The notes: generated from the letters alone by a model not told the origin. A stretch of DNA of 64,000 nt from an uncultured Clostridium sp. (GCA_946553025.1 CAMNRM010000023.1:1-64000); one strand, 5' to 3'; shown: positions 27,147-37,465, counted from the stretch's first letter. Translations and numbers: made by a program.

Positions 27147-27364
27147 TATAAAACCATCCTTTCATGACGCTCTGAAAGAAAGGTCAGAGAAAAAGGATGT
27201 GATTCCATGGAATTTAATTTTAATAATTCTGGTACAGCAAAACGGGTGCGTTCTAATAAAGCATCAAACGAACCTGATTCCAATACAAGACCAGGAATGT
27301 CGTTACTGGTGGCAATCCATACATCAGCTTCTGCATCCCAGGTGAAATTTATGGTATAGTTCAT
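27146..27364 (-). CDS. DUF1902/HicB-like antitoxin
   Basis: MNYTINFTWDAEADVWIATSNDIPGLVLESGSFDALLERTRFAVPELL; immediately upstream of and overlapping hicA by 1 nt; start at 27364. Confidence 0.8.
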   Translation of the reverse strand: MNYTINFTWDAEADVWIATSNDIPGLVLESGSFDALLERTRFAVPELLKLNSMESHPFSLTFLSERHERMVL

Positions 27365-27500
27365 TGTCCGTGTCCTTTCTATAAAAATCCTCGTGGAATT
27401 TTTAGGTTTTCTATGAAGTCTGGCAGAAAAGTTCTTAATTAAAGGATACAACAAAATGTTATCATGGTCAACAAAGAATCGGAAATTTTTCAAAAGACTC

Positions 27501-27554
27501 TTGACAGCAAATAAAGATTATGCTATCTTAAACATATGAACAATTATTCATATG
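27501..27554 (+). promoter_or_regulatory. Promoter and ArsR/SmtB-type operator
   Basis: TTGACA (27501)-17 bp-TATCTT, then perfect palindrome CATATGAA-CAATTA-TTCATATG (27533-27554). Confidence 0.75.
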
Positions 27555-27636
27555 ATGAAGCGTGAAGAGGTGTAAGTCTGCTAACAAACGTGTACAAAAT
27601 GGTTGAAGAAATAAGTCAGGAAAGGGAGGTGCTGCC

Positions 27637-27996
27637 TTGGCGATTCGTGATGTGGAGTGCTGTGATACGGTGGTGGTTCATGAGGAACTGGTAAAGGCTG
27701 TGCATGAAAAGATGCCGGATGAAGATAAACTGTATGATCTGGCAGAGTTATTTAAGGTGTTCGGGGATTCCACAAGAATCAGGATTTTGTATGTATTATT
27801 TGAAGCAGAACTTTGTGTCTGTGATATTGCCCAGACCTTAAATATGACCCAGTCGGCGATATCGCACCAGTTAAGGATTTTAAAGCAGTCGAAGCTGGTG
27901 AAGAACCGCAGGGAGGGCAAGCAGGTGTTTTATTCGCTGGCGGATGATCATGTTCGGACGATTATTGCCCAGGGACGGGAACATATCGACGAATGA
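27637..27996 (+). CDS. ArsR/SmtB-family metalloregulator
   Basis: KVFGDSTRIRILYVLFEAELCVCDIAQTLNMTQSAISHQLRILKQSKLVKNRREGKQVFYSL. Confidence 0.93.
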   Translation: MAIRDVECCDTVVVHEELVKAVHEKMPDEDKLYDLAELFKVFGDSTRIRILYVLFEAELCVCDIAQTLNMTQSAISHQLRILKQSKLVKNRREGKQVFYSLADDHVRTIIAQGREHIDE

Positions 27997-28086
27997 TTTG
28001 AGGAATCCGGGAAAGGCGGAAGAAGAGAAGTTCGGAAAGTAAGAAAGAGAAAGACCAAAAAAATCAGGAAAGAGAGGATAAGGAAA

Positions 28087-28305
28087 ATGAAGAAGAAATT
28101 TAAGTTACAGGATTTGGATTGTGCAAATTGTGCGGCGAAGATGGAGGATGCGATTAAGAAAATCCCCGGTGTGCACGATGCCAGCGTAAGTTTTATGATG
28201 CAGAAGATGACGATTGACGCAGAGGATGATCAGTTCGACGCGATTATGAAGCAGGTTGCTGCGGCATGTGCCAAGGTGGAGCCGGATTGTAAGATTTTGA
28301 TGTAG
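28087..28305 (+). CDS. Heavy-metal-associated (HMA) domain protein
   Basis: LQDLDCANCAAKMEDAIKKIPGVHDASVSFMMQKMTI; CxxC motif. Confidence 0.9.
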   Translation: MKKKFKLQDLDCANCAAKMEDAIKKIPGVHDASVSFMMQKMTIDAEDDQFDAIMKQVAAACAKVEPDCKILM

Positions 28306-28467
28306 TGATGGAGAGAAGGTTACGGTTTACAGTTATGACGGATTGCGGATAGAGAACATGGCAGCGTGTTGATGGCGTGAATGTATTTAAGATATGTTCT
28401 GCTGTGTTTATGCTAAAGCAGACAGGGCGGCCTGATAAAAAATAATGCGGATTTGGAGAGTGGAGTT

Positions 28468-30399
28468 ATGACGGATAAGCAGAAAAAGATGTTGGTGCGG
28501 ATTTGCGTGACTTTGGTATTGTTTGTAGGATTGATGATTGCCGGGCGTAGCGGGAAGTTTCCTTGGCTGACACAGTTTCCTGCCGGATTTTTTGTATATC
28601 TGATTCCTTATCTGGTGATTGGGTATGATATTATCGGAAAGGCCGCCAGAAATATCCGCAACGGACAGGTGTTTGATGAAAATTTCCTGATGATGATTGC
28701 TACCTTCGGCGCGTTTGGCGTGGGAGAGTATTCGGAGGCATTGGCGGTGATGCTGTTTTACCAGGTGGGCGAACTGTTCCAGAATGTTGCCGTCAGCCGT
28801 TCGCGCCAGTCGATCAGCGATATGATGGATATTTGCCCGGAGTATGCCAATATTGAAGAGGACGGGCAGCTCATCCAGGTAGACCCGGACGATGTGGAGC
28901 CGGGGATGGTGATTGTAATTAAGGCCGGGGAGAGGATTCCGTTAGACGGGAAAATCGTGGAAGGAGAATCCATGATCGATACGGCGGCATTGACCGGAGA
29001 ATCCGTACCGCGAAGGGCTGGTGTCGGCGATGAAATTATCAGCGGGTGTGTGAACGGCAGCGGGACTTTAAAGGTGCAGGTGACAAAGGCATTCGAGGAT
29101 TCCACGGTGGCAAAGATTCTGGAACTGGTGGAAAATGCAGGGAGCAAGAAGGCGAAGGTAGAGAATTTCATCACCCGTTTTGCCCGGTATTATACGCCGG
29201 TGGTGACGATAGGGGCGGCAGTTTTAGCGGTGCTTCCCCCTCTGCTTACCGGGGGAAACTGGGGAGAGTGGATACAGCGGGCCTGTATTTTCCTGGTTAT
29301 ATCCTGCCCGTGTGCGCTGGTGATTTCGGTTCCCTTAGGATTTTTCGGGGGAATCGGCGCGGCTTCCAAGCTGGGCGTTTTGGTGAAGGGAAGTAATTAT
29401 CTGGAAGCCGTGGCGGAGATGACGACCATTGTCTTTGATAAGACGGGGACATTGACAAAGGGCGAGTTTAAGGTGCAGGAGGTTATTCCCGCGGGGAAGA
29501 GCAGTGAAGGTGCCGGGAATGAAACTTTGCAGGGAGGGCAGGCAGAAACGCAGGCCGAGCTTGGCAAAGAAATTCTGCGCCTGGCGGCTTACGGCGAAGG
29601 TTATTCCAACCATCCGATTTCTAACTCGATTAAGGCCGCCTATGGAGAGCCGGTGGATGTGGCAAGGATTGAAAAGGCAGAGGAAGTCGCCGGACACGGT
29701 ATCCAGGCGGTAATTGAAGGCCGGGAAGTTTTGGTGGGCAATGGGAAGCTGATGAAGAAGATGGAGGTTGCTTCTTTTGCTGAAGTAAAGAGCAGCGGCA
29801 CAGTGGTTTATGTGGCCTGTGACGGCAGATTTTTGGGCAGTATCGTGATTGCCGACAGCATAAAGGACGGAGCAGAGGAAGCTATCCGGGAAATGAAGCA
29901 GGTGGGCGTAAAGCGCTGCGTTATGCTTACCGGCGACCGAAAAGAAGCTGCCCGTGCTGTGGCGGATGAACTGGGACTGGATGAAGTCCATGCGGAACTT
30001 CTGCCGGGCGATAAGGTCGGGCGCGTGGAGGAACTTCTGGCAAAGCAGCCGGCAAAGGAACGCCTGGCATTTGTGGGCGACGGGATTAACGATGCACCGG
30101 TGCTGACGCGGGCGGATATCGGCATTGCTATGGGAAGTATGGGAAGCGACGCGGCGATTGAGGCGGCGGATGTGGTACTGATGGATGACGATGTGCGAAA
30201 GATTGCCGCCGTGGTGAAGATTTCGCGAAAGACCTTAAGGATTGTTAAGCAGAATATTGTCTTTGCCCTGGGGGTCAAGGCGCTGGTTCTGGTGCTCGGT
30301 GCTTTTGGCGCGGCGAATATGTGGGAAGCTGTATTTGCCGATGTGGGCGTTTCCGTGATTGCGATTTTAAATTCGATGCGGGCGCTGAAGGTGAAGTGA
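28468..30399 (+). CDS. Heavy metal translocating P-type ATPase (Cd/Zn type)
   Basis: CPC motif ISCPCALVISVPLG, phosphorylation motif VFDKTGTLTKG, VAGHGIQA, GDGINDAPVL. ATG at 28468 preferred over the TTG at 28453. Confidence 0.94.
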   Translation: MTDKQKKMLVRICVTLVLFVGLMIAGRSGKFPWLTQFPAGFFVYLIPYLVIGYDIIGKAARNIRNGQVFDENFLMMIATFGAFGVGEYSEALAVMLFYQVGELFQNVAVSRSRQSISDMMDICPEYANIEEDGQLIQVDPDDVEPGMVIVIKAGERIPLDGKIVEGESMIDTAALTGESVPRRAGVGDEIISGCVNGSGTLKVQVTKAFEDSTVAKILELVENAGSKKAKVENFITRFARYYTPVVTIGAAVLAVLPPLLTGGNWGEWIQRACIFLVISCPCALVISVPLGFFGGIGAASKLGVLVKGSNYLEAVAEMTTIVFDKTGTLTKGEFKVQEVIPAGKSSEGAGNETLQGGQAETQAELGKEILRLAAYGEGYSNHPISNSIKAAYGEPVDVARIEKAEEVAGHGIQAVIEGREVLVGNGKLMKKMEVASFAEVKSSGTVVYVACDGRFLGSIVIADSIKDGAEEAIREMKQVGVKRCVMLTGDRKEAARAVADELGLDEVHAELLPGDKVGRVEELLAKQPAKERLAFVGDGINDAPVLTRADIGIAMGSMGSDAAIEAADVVLMDDDVRKIAAVVKISRKTLRIVKQNIVFALGVKALVLVLGAFGAANMWEAVFADVGVSVIAILNSMRALKVK

Positions 30400-30482
30400 T
30401 GATTTTTTGTTAGGTGGCGGGAGCACGTTACGATAGGTGATATTCTAGAGGAAACCATAACGAGAGGAGAAAGGAAGATAAG

Positions 30483-31160
30483 ATGAACCAGCAAATTACA
30501 GATGCATTAGATGCCAGGATCGAACGGATATGGAAGAAGATGGAAAATCTGCCGGAAGAACTGGATTTTTCCTGCGGTAAGTGGCCGCCGGAGTGGGAAA
30601 AGCCGCTTTCGGAAGCGCAGGTTGCAAACTGGGAGGAAAAGTATAAGGTTCGCCTTCCCGAGGATTACCGGCGCTTTATTACGACGAAGGCAGGAGGCGG
30701 GACGCAGCCGTTTTACGGGCTATGCAGTCTTTTGGGAAAAGAATTAAAAGAAATGCTGGATGATGAGTACGTGGATGTGAGCAAGCCATTTCCCTATACT
30801 TTAGATAAGCCTCTGGTGATTTTTGCCATGACCGAGGAGGAACAGGAAGCTTATTTTAGCGAAGATGAGGATGATGAGGAGATAGAGGGCGGCTACATTC
30901 CTCTGTGTACGGAGGGCTGCGGGATGGACAGCGTTCTTGTGGTCAGTGCACAGGATGAAGCGACTTATGGAACCGTCTGGTTTTATGATCTCGCGAATGA
31001 TTTTGGCATAGCTCCCATGCGAAATCAGGAAACCGGAAAGCCGTTTTCTTTTCTGGACTGGCTGGAATACTGGGTGGATTTTACGATCAGCCATAAACCA
31101 AGTGAATTCTTTTCCTATGGGGAACTGACCGGGCCGTTTGCCGGGGAAGAGGATGAATAG
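30483..31160 (+). CDS. SMI1/KNR4 family protein
   Basis: LSEAQVANWEEKYKVRLPEDYRRFITTKAGGGTQPFYGLCSL. Confidence 0.8.
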   Translation: MNQQITDALDARIERIWKKMENLPEELDFSCGKWPPEWEKPLSEAQVANWEEKYKVRLPEDYRRFITTKAGGGTQPFYGLCSLLGKELKEMLDDEYVDVSKPFPYTLDKPLVIFAMTEEEQEAYFSEDEDDEEIEGGYIPLCTEGCGMDSVLVVSAQDEATYGTVWFYDLANDFGIAPMRNQETGKPFSFLDWLEYWVDFTISHKPSEFFSYGELTGPFAGEEDE

Positions 31161-31217
31161 TAGAAGGTTTGTTTTGCTTTATCGGATATTTTTAATTTTT
31201 TTGACTATGCTAAAAAA

Positions 31218-31262
31218 CAGGCCAGGAGGCAGTGTATTTATGCTTCCCGGCCTGTGCTTTTT
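31218..31262. terminator. Hairpin between SMI1 and aldo/keto reductase genes
   Basis: ACAGGCC..GG....CCCGGCCTGT followed by TTTTTATA. Confidence 0.55.
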
Positions 31263-31279
31263 ATAAATTTTTATTGTGG

Positions 31280-31400
31280 ACAGTAATCCTTTTACTGCTC
31301 CAGCTGCGCGGCAAAAACCTGTATATCCATGGGGGCTTTGCCCGCTGCCGTGCATGAAAACAGTGACGGTTTACTGTGCCAGCTGTGCGGCAAAAGCCGA
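31280..31400. repeat. Duplicated 3' end of aldo/keto reductase gene
   Basis: ttactgctccagctgcgcggcaaaaacc (31292) versus ttactgtgccagctgtgcggcaaaagcc (31371); minus-strand reading FAAQLEQ* versus FAAQLAQ*. Confidence 0.7.
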
Positions 31401-32504
31401 CATCGCTTCGGAAATTTTAATCTGCTGCGGACAGACTTTTTCGCAGCTCTTACAGCCGATGCAGGCGGAGGGGTGTTTCTCCTTTGGCTGGGCCATTAAG
31501 GCCATGGGGGCGATAAAGCCGCCGCCGGTGAAGCTGTGTTCATTGTAAAGTTCCAGCAGCATGGGGATATCTAATTGTTTGGGGCAATGGCTGGTGCAGT
31601 AGCGGCAGGCCGTGCAGGGCAGCGTATTGCCCAGCATACCGTCGGCGATGGCAAGCAGGGTGTTCATTTCCTCAGCGGAAAGCGGACGGTCGGTTTCATA
31701 GGTAGCGATATTTTCCTCAAGCTGTTCCATGTTCGACATACCGGAAAGCGTGACCGTAACGCCGGGAATGGTCTGCAAAAAGCGGAAGGCCCAGGCAGGA
31801 ATCTTTTCGTCCGGACGAAGGGCGGTAAGCTGCTTTGCAGCTTCTTCGGGAAGTTTTGCCAGTTTGCCGCCGCGCAGCGGTTCCATAACCCAGACGGGAA
31901 GATGGTATTCATTTAAGAGATCAACCTTGGCTTTGGCGTCCTGGAAGGTGTAGTCGAGGTAGTTTAGCTGGATCTGACAGAACTCCATAGCATTGCCGTA
32001 GGCGTCTAAAAAGCGCTTCATAATGTCATAGCTTCCATGGGCGGAAAAACCGAGATGGCGGATGCGCCCTTTCTTTTTTTGTTCCATCAGATAGGAGAAA
32101 ATGCCGTATTTTGCATCGTCTAAATAGGCGTCAATATTCATCTCGCAGACGTTGTGGAACAGGTAAAAATCAAAGTAGTCCACACTGCATTTTTTAAGCT
32201 GCTCTTCAAAAATTTCCTCTACCTTAGGCATGTTGGAAAGGTCGTAGCCGGGAAATTTGTCAGCCAGATAAAAGCTTTCGCGGGGATGTTTTGCCAGGGC
32301 TTTTCCCAGTGCAGTTTCGGAATTGCCGTTATGGTAGCCCCATGCGGTATCGTAGTAATTAATGCCGTGTGCCATGGCTGTATCCACCATTTTTTCAACG
32401 GCGGCAGTGTCAACTTTGGCATCGTCCCCGTCAATTACAGGCAGGCGCATTGCTCCCATACCCAGTGCGGAGAGGTGTTTGTCCTGAAATTTTCTGGTGA
32501 TCAT
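31371..32504 (-). CDS. Aldo/keto reductase with C-terminal 4Fe-4S domain
   Basis: DTAWGYHNGNSETALGKAL, HLGFSAHG, CTACRYCTSHCPKQLDIP and CIGCKSCEKVCPQQIKI. Confidence 0.93.
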   Translation of the reverse strand: MITRKFQDKHLSALGMGAMRLPVIDGDDAKVDTAAVEKMVDTAMAHGINYYDTAWGYHNGNSETALGKALAKHPRESFYLADKFPGYDLSNMPKVEEIFEEQLKKCSVDYFDFYLFHNVCEMNIDAYLDDAKYGIFSYLMEQKKKGRIRHLGFSAHGSYDIMKRFLDAYGNAMEFCQIQLNYLDYTFQDAKAKVDLLNEYHLPVWVMEPLRGGKLAKLPEEAAKQLTALRPDEKIPAWAFRFLQTIPGVTVTLSGMSNMEQLEENIATYETDRPLSAEEMNTLLAIADGMLGNTLPCTACRYCTSHCPKQLDIPMLLELYNEHSFTGGGFIAPMALMAQPKEKHPSACIGCKSCEKVCPQQIKISEAMSAFAAQLAQ

Positions 32505-32662
32505 AGGTATGTATTCCCCTTTCTGTTTAGTTTTTACATGGTTTGAGTTTTATTGTATTGCTTTTTTTAAGAAATGTCTAATACTTTTTTACTATTTCGT
32601 GTTATACTTGGATGGTATGGGAAGAAAGAAGATTAACCGAACGATGAAGGAAGGAGATTTTT

Positions 32663-33874
32663 ATGAAGTACGATTTTACAACGATTATGGATCGCAGGGG
32701 AAAGGATGCTTCGGCGGTGGACGCCATTGGCAGAACCGGGCCGATGTCCATGCAGGCACCCAAGGAGGGATTTGATCCGATTCCCATGTGGGTGGCGGAT
32801 ATGAATTTTCCCACAGTACCTACGATCACGGAGTCGATTATCCGGCGGGCCGAGCATCCGGCGTTTGGCTATTTTGCCCCTACGGATGAATACTTTGATT
32901 CCATTATCCGCTGGCATAAGACCCGCAATGGGGTAGAGGATTTAACCCGGGAGTGCATCGGTTATCAAAACGGAGTTCTGGGGGGAGTTGTCAGCGCACT
33001 GAATGTATTGTGTTCTAAGGGCGACCGTGTTCTGCTTCATTCCCCGACCTACATTGGCTTTACCATGAGTCTGAAAAATAACGGCTATGCGATTGTACAT
33101 TCCCCTCTGGTGAAGGACGAACAGGGCATTATGCGCATGGATTATGAAGATATGGAGAAAAAAATCGTGGAAAATCAAATCCACACCACGATTTTTTGTT
33201 CTCCGCACAATCCCTGCGGACGGGTGTGGGAAAGATGGGAACTGGAAAAGGCGATGGAATTGTTCAGAAAACATGATGTGTATGTGATTTCGGATGAGAT
33301 CTGGTCGGATTTAACTTTGTGCGGCTATCAGCATATTCCGACGCAGTCCGTCAGCGAAGATGCTAAAAAGCGAACAATAGCTGTCTATGCCCCCTCCAAG
33401 ACGTTTAATCTTGCCGGACTGGTAGGTTCTTATCATATTATTTATGATTCGTGGCTTCGGGATCGGATGAAAAAAGAGTGTTCGCTTTCTCACTATAATG
33501 ATATGAATGTGCTGTCCATGCACGCCCTGATTGGAGCCTATAAGCCGGAGGGCCATGTATGGCTGGATGAACTGCGACAGACCATTACCGGGAATATAAA
33601 TTTTGCCACAGACTATATAAGAAATCATTTTCCCGGCGTGGAATTTTCCTGCCCGCAGGGAACCTATATGCTGTTTTTAGACTGCACGAAATGGTGCGCC
33701 GAGCATGGAAAAACCATCGATGAGCTTCAGAAGGCGGGGTACGATGTGGGGGTAGTGTGGCAGGACGGCCGCGATTTTGGAGGGCCATGCCATGTGCGTT
33801 TGAACCTGGCCCTGCCCCTGTCGAGGGTTGAAGAAGCGTTTTCCAGGCTTACGAAGTATGTTTTCTGCGGGTAA
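32663..33874 (+). CDS. PLP-dependent aminotransferase, MalY/PatB family
   Basis: PMWVADMNFPTVPTI, FCSPHNPCGRVW, VISDEIWSDLTL, APSKTFNLAGL. Confidence 0.93.
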   Translation: MKYDFTTIMDRRGKDASAVDAIGRTGPMSMQAPKEGFDPIPMWVADMNFPTVPTITESIIRRAEHPAFGYFAPTDEYFDSIIRWHKTRNGVEDLTRECIGYQNGVLGGVVSALNVLCSKGDRVLLHSPTYIGFTMSLKNNGYAIVHSPLVKDEQGIMRMDYEDMEKKIVENQIHTTIFCSPHNPCGRVWERWELEKAMELFRKHDVYVISDEIWSDLTLCGYQHIPTQSVSEDAKKRTIAVYAPSKTFNLAGLVGSYHIIYDSWLRDRMKKECSLSHYNDMNVLSMHALIGAYKPEGHVWLDELRQTITGNINFATDYIRNHFPGVEFSCPQGTYMLFLDCTKWCAEHGKTIDELQKAGYDVGVVWQDGRDFGGPCHVRLNLALPLSRVEEAFSRLTKYVFCG

Positions 33875-33960
33875 TAAAATTCTTCTTGTCTGCCGGAAAC
33901 CATGGGTAGCATGAATTGTGAATTAAAAGGATAATCTGCGGATTTGTTTTACACAGGAAA

Positions 33961-33996
33961 GCCGGGAAGCTTTGCTGCAGCTTCCCGGCCTTTTTG
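33961..33996. terminator. Strong terminator
   Basis: GCCGGGAAGCT-ttgctgc-AGCTTCCCGGC-cttttt. Confidence 0.85.
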
Positions 33997-34002
33997 TATA
34001 GA

Positions 34003-34851
34003 TTAATCCAGCGGTTTCTGGTAAAATGACCCCACAAAGGTTTCCGTGGGCAGGACATTGACGATAATCTTTGGATCGACTTCTTTTAAATGAAACAAAA
34101 TATCCTGCACTTCGTAAGTGGAAACGACGGTGTGCAGAAGGCTCATGGGCTGGCCGCTGTAGCCGCCGTGTCCGTCAACCACGGACATCCCATGTCGGCT
34201 GATTCGGATAAATTCTTTGATAACCTTGTCCGGCTTTTGGGTGGTAATCTGTAGGGTTACACGCTTAAACCGGTGGTAGAAGCTGTCAATGGTCCGGGTG
34301 GAGATAAACTGGAATAAAATCGAATATCCCGCATGTTCCCATCCAAACAGGGCACCAAAGATGCACAGCAGGCAGCAGTTGAAAACAAAGACATACTGCC
34401 AGATGGATTTTCCGATACGGTTGGATACGTATAGGGCGATAAAATCCATCCCTGCGGTGGAGGCATTGCCCTTTAAGGCGATGGAGATTGCCAGTCCATA
34501 GATGAAGCCGCCAAAACAGATATTCAGCAGAACATCATTGAACAAAGGATCAAACTTAATGATCTGTAAAAAAATACTGGATAAAAATACCTGCAGCATG
34601 GAAAAAAGCACAAATTTTTTCCCGATATGCTGATAGCAGAAGATGGCTACAGGAATATTCAGAAGCACCATGCCCAGGGATGTTGAAAAATGAATCCCCA
34701 CCCTGCCTAAAATCTTTGACAGCAGGGATGCAATTCCGGTAAAGCCGCTGGGAAGCAGTCCCACAGGCTCCAAAAATGCGTTCATGGTAAATGCCTGCAA
34801 AAGTGCCGAGGCAAGCACGGCGGCCGTCATGATGAGATATCGTTTTTTCAT
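34003..34851 (-). CDS. YitT family membrane protein (DUF161/DUF2179)
   Basis: NAFLEPVGLLPSGFTGIASLLSKI, GNASTAGMDFIALYVSNR, C-terminal DUF2179-like segment. Confidence 0.9.
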   Translation of the reverse strand: MKKRYLIMTAAVLASALLQAFTMNAFLEPVGLLPSGFTGIASLLSKILGRVGIHFSTSLGMVLLNIPVAIFCYQHIGKKFVLFSMLQVFLSSIFLQIIKFDPLFNDVLLNICFGGFIYGLAISIALKGNASTAGMDFIALYVSNRIGKSIWQYVFVFNCCLLCIFGALFGWEHAGYSILFQFISTRTIDSFYHRFKRVTLQITTQKPDKVIKEFIRISRHGMSVVDGHGGYSGQPMSLLHTVVSTYEVQDILFHLKEVDPKIIVNVLPTETFVGSFYQKPLD

Positions 34852-34926
34852 CGCTCTTCCTTTCTGGAGTTACGCTGCTGTTTTCACGTTCACAGCAACG
34901 GAGTTACTGCTGTTCCTTTAAGGAAG

Positions 34927-35370
34927 TCAGAACATCTTGGCCAGGGTTTCATTGACCAGTTTTCCGTCGGCTTTGCCCTTGACTTTGGGCATCAGCACTT
35001 TCATAATCTTTCCCTTATCTGCCGGGGCAGGTTTTTCAATTCCAAGTTCAGTCAGCACAGAATGGATAACCTCGGTAATCTGCTCCACCGACATATCCTC
35101 CGGGGCAAATTCCTTATAAATGCTGATTCTCAGTGCAGCCTCACTGCGGATATCCGTGCGGTCTTCGGGCGCGGTGTCGTGGGTTTCCTGGCACTGCTTA
35201 ATTTCTTTCTTAACGATAGCATTTTCCTCATCTTCGGTTAATGGGGAGCGCTTGTCGATCTCGGCATTCTTTAAAACGCTTAACAGCATGGATAATGCGT
35301 CTTTTCTTTCCTTATTTTTATCTTTCATTGCCTGTACCATAGCAGCTCTTACGATGTCAACTTTACTCAT
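34927..35370 (-). CDS. GatB/YqeY domain-containing protein
   Basis: VDIVRAAMVQAMKDKNKERKDALSMLLSVLKNAEID ... MKVLMPKVKGKADGKLVNETLAKMF. Confidence 0.92.
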   Translation of the reverse strand: MSKVDIVRAAMVQAMKDKNKERKDALSMLLSVLKNAEIDKRSPLTEDEENAIVKKEIKQCQETHDTAPEDRTDIRSEAALRISIYKEFAPEDMSVEQITEVIHSVLTELGIEKPAPADKGKIMKVLMPKVKGKADGKLVNETLAKMF

Positions 35371-35574
35371 TTTCTTTCCTCCTTATTTTCCGGAATGGTT
35401 CGTCCTTTTGGATGAATCCGGGTAGTTTTGGCACTTTTCTATGCCTGAAAATAGCATACCACCCATTTCCTGAAAATACAAGTATCACCGTAATATAAAG
35501 TTGTCACTGCCCCCGTCCTGTTACTGTTCACAGAACATGCCCCCGCCTACACACCCCCGTGAACGCTAACCCAG

Positions 35575-35886
35575 TCACTCCTTCAGGGAATTTACAATCG
35601 TAAGGAGGCTCTGGAGCTTATCTTCGCTGATATGGGGAACGATGGCGATTATTTTTTCCGCAGTTAAGGAAACGGATGTACTCTCGTCCTGAAAGAACTG
35701 GGCAAGGGTAATGCCAAAATATTCACAGATGGCAAGCAGGGAATCGAGGGTGGGCGTAATGGAACCGGAAGCAACTTTATTGATGTAATTGTTGCATTTT
35801 CCAATATTTTTGCTGAGTTTGTATTCGGAAATGCCCTCATTTAAGCGGAGGGACGTGATACGTTCACCGATGAAATTTTTTTCCAT
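35575..35886 (-). CDS. XRE-family helix-turn-helix regulator
   Basis: RITSLRLNEGISEYKLSKNIGKCNNYINKVASGSITPTLDSLLAICEYFGITLAQFF. Confidence 0.88.
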   Translation of the reverse strand: MEKNFIGERITSLRLNEGISEYKLSKNIGKCNNYINKVASGSITPTLDSLLAICEYFGITLAQFFQDESTSVSLTAEKIIAIVPHISEDKLQSLLTIVNSLKE

Positions 35887-36094
35887 AAAGAGAGGAACCC
35901 TTTCTTTGTATAGTCGTTATCAGGAAAGAATTATTGTTGATTCCTGTGTCCTTTTTAGTATACGTGTAAGATTGTCAGTCTTATTCCCTTTAAAATCTCT
36001 GTTTTTACGTCAATCTTTTACTTAATAATATCGATTTTTGATTTGCCTGAAAATCCTGAGGGCAGAGGGATGCAGATAAGAAAATAAAATCATA

Positions 36095-36123
36095 TTGAAT
36101 TAGTAGGATATCTATGCTATACT
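36095..36123 (+). promoter_or_regulatory. Promoter upstream of cysteine desulfurase
   Basis: TTGAAT-17 bp-TATACT. Confidence 0.6.
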
Positions 36124-36212
36124 TTATCGCAGGGTAGATGGATATATTTTTTAGAAGATGTTAAGATTAGATGAAATTTAAGATTAGATTAAATAGAGAA
36201 AGGCGGACAGTT

Positions 36213-37403
36213 ATGAGTGAAGATAAAAAGATCATTTATTTAGATAATGCGGCAACGACCAGGACTTCGCCGAAGGTGGTGGAGGAAATGCTTCCCTTTT
36301 TCAGCGAGTACTACGGGAATCCTTCTTCGGTGTATGAATTTTCCAATGCTTCTAAGAAGGCTGTGGCCAAGGCAAGGCAGATCATTGCCGATTCTCTTGG
36401 CGCGAAGCCGCAGGAGATTTATTTTACGGCAGGAGGGAGCGAGTCGGACAACTGGGCGATTAAGGCGGCGGCGGAAGCCTATCAGGAGAAAGGGCGGCAT
36501 ATTATTACCAGTAAAATCGAGCACCATGCAGTCCTTCACACCTGTCAGTATCTGGAAAGCCGGGGATTTTCCGTAACCTATCTGGATGTCGATGAACAGG
36601 GTGTGGTTAAGCTGGAGGAACTGAAAAAAGCCATCCGTCCGGATACGATTTTAATTTCCATCATGTTTGCCAATAATGAAATCGGAACCATTCAGCCGGT
36701 GAAGGAGATTGCAGAGATTGCCAGGGAACACGGTATTTTATTCCACACCGATGCTGTCCAGGCTTACGGCCATGTTCCGATAAATGTGGATGCCTTTGGA
36801 ATTGATATGCTCAGTGCCAGCGGTCACAAGATTAACGGGCCGAAGGGAATCGGATTTTTATATATCCGCACGGGGGTTAAGATTCGTTCCTTCGTTCACG
36901 GCGGGGCACAGGAGAGAAAGCGCCGGGCAGGGACGGAAAACGTTCCGGGAATTGCAGGTCTGGGAAAAGCGGCCGAGCTTGCCGTAAATACCATGGAAGA
37001 GAGGATGAAGAAAGAAACCGAGCTTCGGGATTATCTGATGGATCGGGTGATGGCAGAGGTGCCCTATACCCGGGTAAACGGACATCGCAAAAATCGTCTG
37101 CCCAACAACTGCAATTTTGCTTTCCAGTTTATCGAGGGAGAATCTCTGCTGATTATGCTGGATATGGCGGGAATCTGTGGTTCAAGCGGTTCGGCCTGCA
37201 CTTCCGGCTCATTAGATCCTTCGCATGTGCTTTTAGCTATCGGGCTTCCTCACGAGATTGCCCACGGTTCGTTAAGACTTACCTTGAGCGAGGAAAACAC
37301 GAAGGAAGAGATGGATTATGTTGTGGGTGAGATTAAGAGGATAGTCGAGCGGCTTAGAGCGATGTCGCCGCTGTATGAGGATTTTATAAAGAAGGGACGT
37401 TAA
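36213..37403 (+). CDS. nifS: Cysteine desulfurase (NifS/IscS type)
   Basis: IIYLDNAATTRTSPKVVEEMLPFFSEYYGNPSS, SASGHKINGPKGIGFLY, GGAQERKRRAGTENVPGI, SSGSACTSGSLDPSHVL. Confidence 0.95.
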   Translation: MSEDKKIIYLDNAATTRTSPKVVEEMLPFFSEYYGNPSSVYEFSNASKKAVAKARQIIADSLGAKPQEIYFTAGGSESDNWAIKAAAEAYQEKGRHIITSKIEHHAVLHTCQYLESRGFSVTYLDVDEQGVVKLEELKKAIRPDTILISIMFANNEIGTIQPVKEIAEIAREHGILFHTDAVQAYGHVPINVDAFGIDMLSASGHKINGPKGIGFLYIRTGVKIRSFVHGGAQERKRRAGTENVPGIAGLGKAAELAVNTMEERMKKETELRDYLMDRVMAEVPYTRVNGHRKNRLPNNCNFAFQFIEGESLLIMLDMAGICGSSGSACTSGSLDPSHVLLAIGLPHEIAHGSLRLTLSEENTKEEMDYVVGEIKRIVERLRAMSPLYEDFIKKGR

Positions 37404-37465
37404 GGCTTTGCGATTGCAGCAAAAAGGATTGCAGCAGAAAGTTCAGGAAGCACAGAAAAACAGAG

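Noticed and set aside
26952-27364. Considered calling the HicA/DUF1902 pair novel
   Set aside because: Ordinary antitoxin-toxin order and recognisable families.
27501-30399. Considered the ArsR-HMA-P-type ATPase module as unusual
   Set aside because: Standard metal-resistance layout with a typical ArsR/SmtB operator.
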